NCBI GenBank assembly: GCA_023410905.1
Contig: JAEYPL010000141.1
Span: forward strand, 1-6,108
Direction of reading: 5' to 3'
DNA: 6,108 nucleotides
Source of the DNA: Pseudomonadota bacterium
Lineage (GTDB): Bacteria > Pseudomonadota > Alphaproteobacteria > Rhizobiales > Hyphomicrobiaceae
The stretch's first letter is position 1. Each line of letters begins with the position of its first letter. The notes below the pieces were generated by a model. That model did no database searches, had not been told where the DNA came from, and saw only the letters and a list, made by a program, of their open reading frames with translations. Of the stretch, positions 4,372 to 6,108 are shown piece by piece. The translations under genes were made by a program, and so were the position numbers.

Positions 4372-6011
4372 AGTTCGAGCAGGTTCCGCTGCGCTCGGCG
4401 GCTGGCGCTATTCTGGCCCACTCGATCCCGACCCCATCGGGCGCGATCAAGAAGGGCCGCGTGCTCAATGCCGATGACATCGAGCGCCTTGCCGCGGCGG
4501 GCGTCGATGTCGTAACGGCAGCGCTGCTCGAAGCGGGCGATGTCGGCGAGGATGCTGCTGCGGCGCGCGTCGCTGCTGCACTTTGCGGCAGTGCGATGCA
4601 TGTCGCGGAGCCGTTCACCGGGCGCGCGAACCTCTATGCTGACGCGGGCGGTCTCATCGAGATTGATGCAGCACGCCTCGGCCGTCTCAACAGTCTAGAC
4701 GAGGGCTTGACCGTCGCGACGGTTCCGGCGTTCGAGCGCGTGGCGCGCGGACAGATGCTTGCGACCGTGAAGGTGATCACGTTCGCGCTTCCTGAAGCGG
4801 TGGTGAGTGCGGCGGAGGCACTGGCGCGCGAGGCGGGCGGCCTCATGCACGTGCGGGCCTTCCGCGCGGTGAATGTAGGCCTCGTGCTCACGCAGCTTCC
4901 TGGCACGCGCAAAAATCTGATCGAGAAGCGCCGTCGCGCCATTGCGCAGCGCCTCGATGCGCTCGGAAGCACGATCGGTGCGAGCGATGTCGTGGCGCAC
5001 GAGACCAAAGCTGTCGCCGATGCCATCTCGCGCATGGCGGCAGCGGGGCATGATCCGATCATTGTGTTTGCTGCGTCCGCAATCGTCGACCGCCAGGATG
5101 TCATTCCGGCGGGTCTTGTCGAGGCGGGCGGCGAGATCGAGCGGCTCGGCATGCCGGTCGATCCGGGCAATCTCATGCTGCTCGGTCGCCTCGGTAAGGC
5201 CGATGTAATCGGTGCGCCGAGCTGTGCGGCTTCTCCGAAAATCAACGGCTTCGACTGGGTGCTCGAGCGGCGGCTCGCGGGTATCGCGGTTACTTCCGCC
5301 GATGTGGCGTCGATGGGCCTCGGCGGCTTGCTCAAAGAAATCGTCACGCGCCCGCAGCCGCGCGAGATCCCGCCTGACGACGATGCCGCGGAGGAAAGCA
5401 TGGATGCCGTTCGCCGCGCGCCTCGCATCGCGAGCATCGTCCTCGCGGGCGGACGTTCGACGCGCTATGGACATCGCAACAAGCTTCTCGAAATGCTGGA
5501 TGGTGTGCCGCTCGTCGTGCGGGCGGTGAAGGCGGCACTCGCGAGCCGCGCTGCGCCGGTGATCGTGGTGACGGGGCACGAGGCCGATGCCGTCGCGAAG
5601 GCGCTCGCGGGGCTCGATGTTCGCATCGTGCACAATCCGGAGTTTGCGGAAGGCCTGAGCACCTCGCTCAAGACGGGCATTGCCGCGCTGCCCGAAGACG
5701 TCGACGGCGCGATCGTCAGTCTCGGTGACATGCCGCGCATCGAGGCGCGCCATTTGGATCGCCTGATCTCGGCGTTCTCTCCCAAGGAGGGGCGCGGCAT
5801 TGTCGTGCCGGTCCATCTCGGCAAGCGCGGCAATCCGGTATTGTTCGCGCGGGTCTATTTCCCCGAGCTTCTCGCCATCGAGGGCGATACCGGCGCCCGC
5901 CACATCATCGCGGCCAGTGCGAGCGAAGTGGCCGAGGTCGATCTCGGCACGGACGCGATCTTCCTCGATATCGACACGCCCGAAGCTCTCGACCGGGCGA
6001 AGGAACATTAA
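4368..6011 (+). CDS. Fusion of MoeA-like molybdopterin-binding domain and MocA-like molybdopterin nucleotidyltransferase
   Basis: The protein has 547 residues in two parts. Residues 1-325 resemble the molybdopterin-binding region of MoeA-type proteins: an opening typical of this fusion (PLRSAAGAILAHSI, 7-20), a Rossmann-like MoCF domain at about 168-310, and PVDPGNLMLLG (263-273) where MoeA has its PGKP loop. An acidic linker (DDDAAEE, 337-343) follows. Residues 353-547 are a MobA/MocA-type nucleotidyltransferase with LAGGRSTRYGHRNKLL (359-374), VTGHEA (401-406), GDMP (453-456), RGNPVLF (487-493), GDTGAR (506-511) and DIDTPEAL (534-541). Overall the second half looks like MocA, which adds CMP to molybdenum cofactor for xanthine-dehydrogenase/CO-dehydrogenase-type enzymes. 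The same architecture is known in alphaproteobacteria, where the first half may present the cofactor to the second. It follows the dehydratase by 35 bases, so is probably co-transcribed. GMP transfer (MobA) is the alternative. Confidence 0.88.
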   Translation: MKFEQVPLRSAAGAILAHSIPTPSGAIKKGRVLNADDIERLAAAGVDVVTAALLEAGDVGEDAAAARVAAALCGSAMHVAEPFTGRANLYADAGGLIEIDAARLGRLNSLDEGLTVATVPAFERVARGQMLATVKVITFALPEAVVSAAEALAREAGGLMHVRAFRAVNVGLVLTQLPGTRKNLIEKRRRAIAQRLDALGSTIGASDVVAHETKAVADAISRMAAAGHDPIIVFAASAIVDRQDVIPAGLVEAGGEIERLGMPVDPGNLMLLGRLGKADVIGAPSCAASPKINGFDWVLERRLAGIAVTSADVASMGLGGLLKEIVTRPQPREIPPDDDAAEESMDAVRRAPRIASIVLAGGRSTRYGHRNKLLEMLDGVPLVVRAVKAALASRAAPVIVVTGHEADAVAKALAGLDVRIVHNPEFAEGLSTSLKTGIAALPEDVDGAIVSLGDMPRIEARHLDRLISAFSPKEGRGIVVPVHLGKRGNPVLFARVYFPELLAIEGDTGARHIIAASASEVAEVDLGTDAIFLDIDTPEALDRAKEH

Positions 6012-6108
6012 AAAAGAGGGGGTCCGGGGTCTCCCCGCTTGGGGCCCGGGGCGGTCGCGCCAGAGGCGCACTACTCGACAAAGCCCCGTCGCGCCGGCGG
6101 CGCGAGGG
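6012..6108. other. Structured GC-rich intergenic end of the window
   Basis: No gene is visible. Two hairpins can form. In the first, CCGGG (6024-6028) pairs with CCCGG (6045-6049) around an inner CCCC/GGGG stem (6033-6036 with 6041-6044) and a four-base loop, with a four-base bulge on the left. The second has a perfect 7-bp stem TCGCGCC/GGCGCGA (6089-6095 with 6099-6105) and a three-base loop. Neither has a T-tract inside the window, so they are only possible terminators or repeat remnants of the operon's 3' end. Confidence 0.4.

Noticed and set aside
4695..6071. Long minus-strand frame (458 codons) opposite the molybdenum-cofactor fusion
   Set aside because: Its product is rich in Arg, His and Asp with no recognisable motif, as expected from the reverse of a GC-rich gene. 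The plus strand has clear domain motifs throughout.

Overview
The window is GC-rich with strong G/C preference at third codon positions. Its gene content (a LivK/HBAAP-type solute-binding protein, a PaaK-like acyl-CoA ligase, a UxaA/GarD-family dehydratase and a MoeA-like/MocA-like fusion) suggests an alphaproteobacterium, probably of the Hyphomicrobiales (Bradyrhizobium/Rhodopseudomonas-like). This placement rests on protein and intergenic character, not on a search.

Layout. Positions 1-266 (+) hold the last 87 codons of a branched-chain-amino-acid-type ABC transporter solute-binding protein. It converges on a complete PaaK-like AMP-forming acyl-CoA ligase on the minus strand (421-1671). Between them lie two head-to-head copies of a hairpin-forming intergenic repeat (271-397). 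Upstream of the ligase is a mostly non-coding stretch (1672-2258). It contains one weakly supported small membrane-protein ORF (1920-2168, +) and, at 2191-2226, the intrinsic terminator of the next minus-strand gene. That gene (2259-2495, -) encodes a small exported protein built around two 15-residue repeats.

A divergent control region (2496-2787) carries two perfect palindromes and a candidate promoter. It drives a plus-strand pair: a full-length UxaA/GarD-family sugar-acid dehydratase (2788-4332), then after 35 nt a fusion protein (4368-6011). The fusion joins a MoeA-like molybdopterin-binding domain to a MocA-like molybdopterin nucleotidyltransferase. The last 97 bases are structured GC-rich intergenic DNA with no gene visible.

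How the parts relate. The transporter protein and ligase fit a common pairing for uptake and CoA activation of aromatic or other organic acids. The fusion should add a nucleotide, most likely CMP, to the molybdenum cofactor for xanthine-dehydrogenase/CO-dehydrogenase-type enzymes. The dehydratase family does not use molybdenum, so its pairing with a cofactor gene is not explained by the window. I see no mobile element, CRISPR array, tRNA or rRNA. I do not see strong evidence for a wholly new system. The best leads are the repeat-containing exported protein, the palindromic control region, the atypical active-site motifs and a possible coupling leader peptide.
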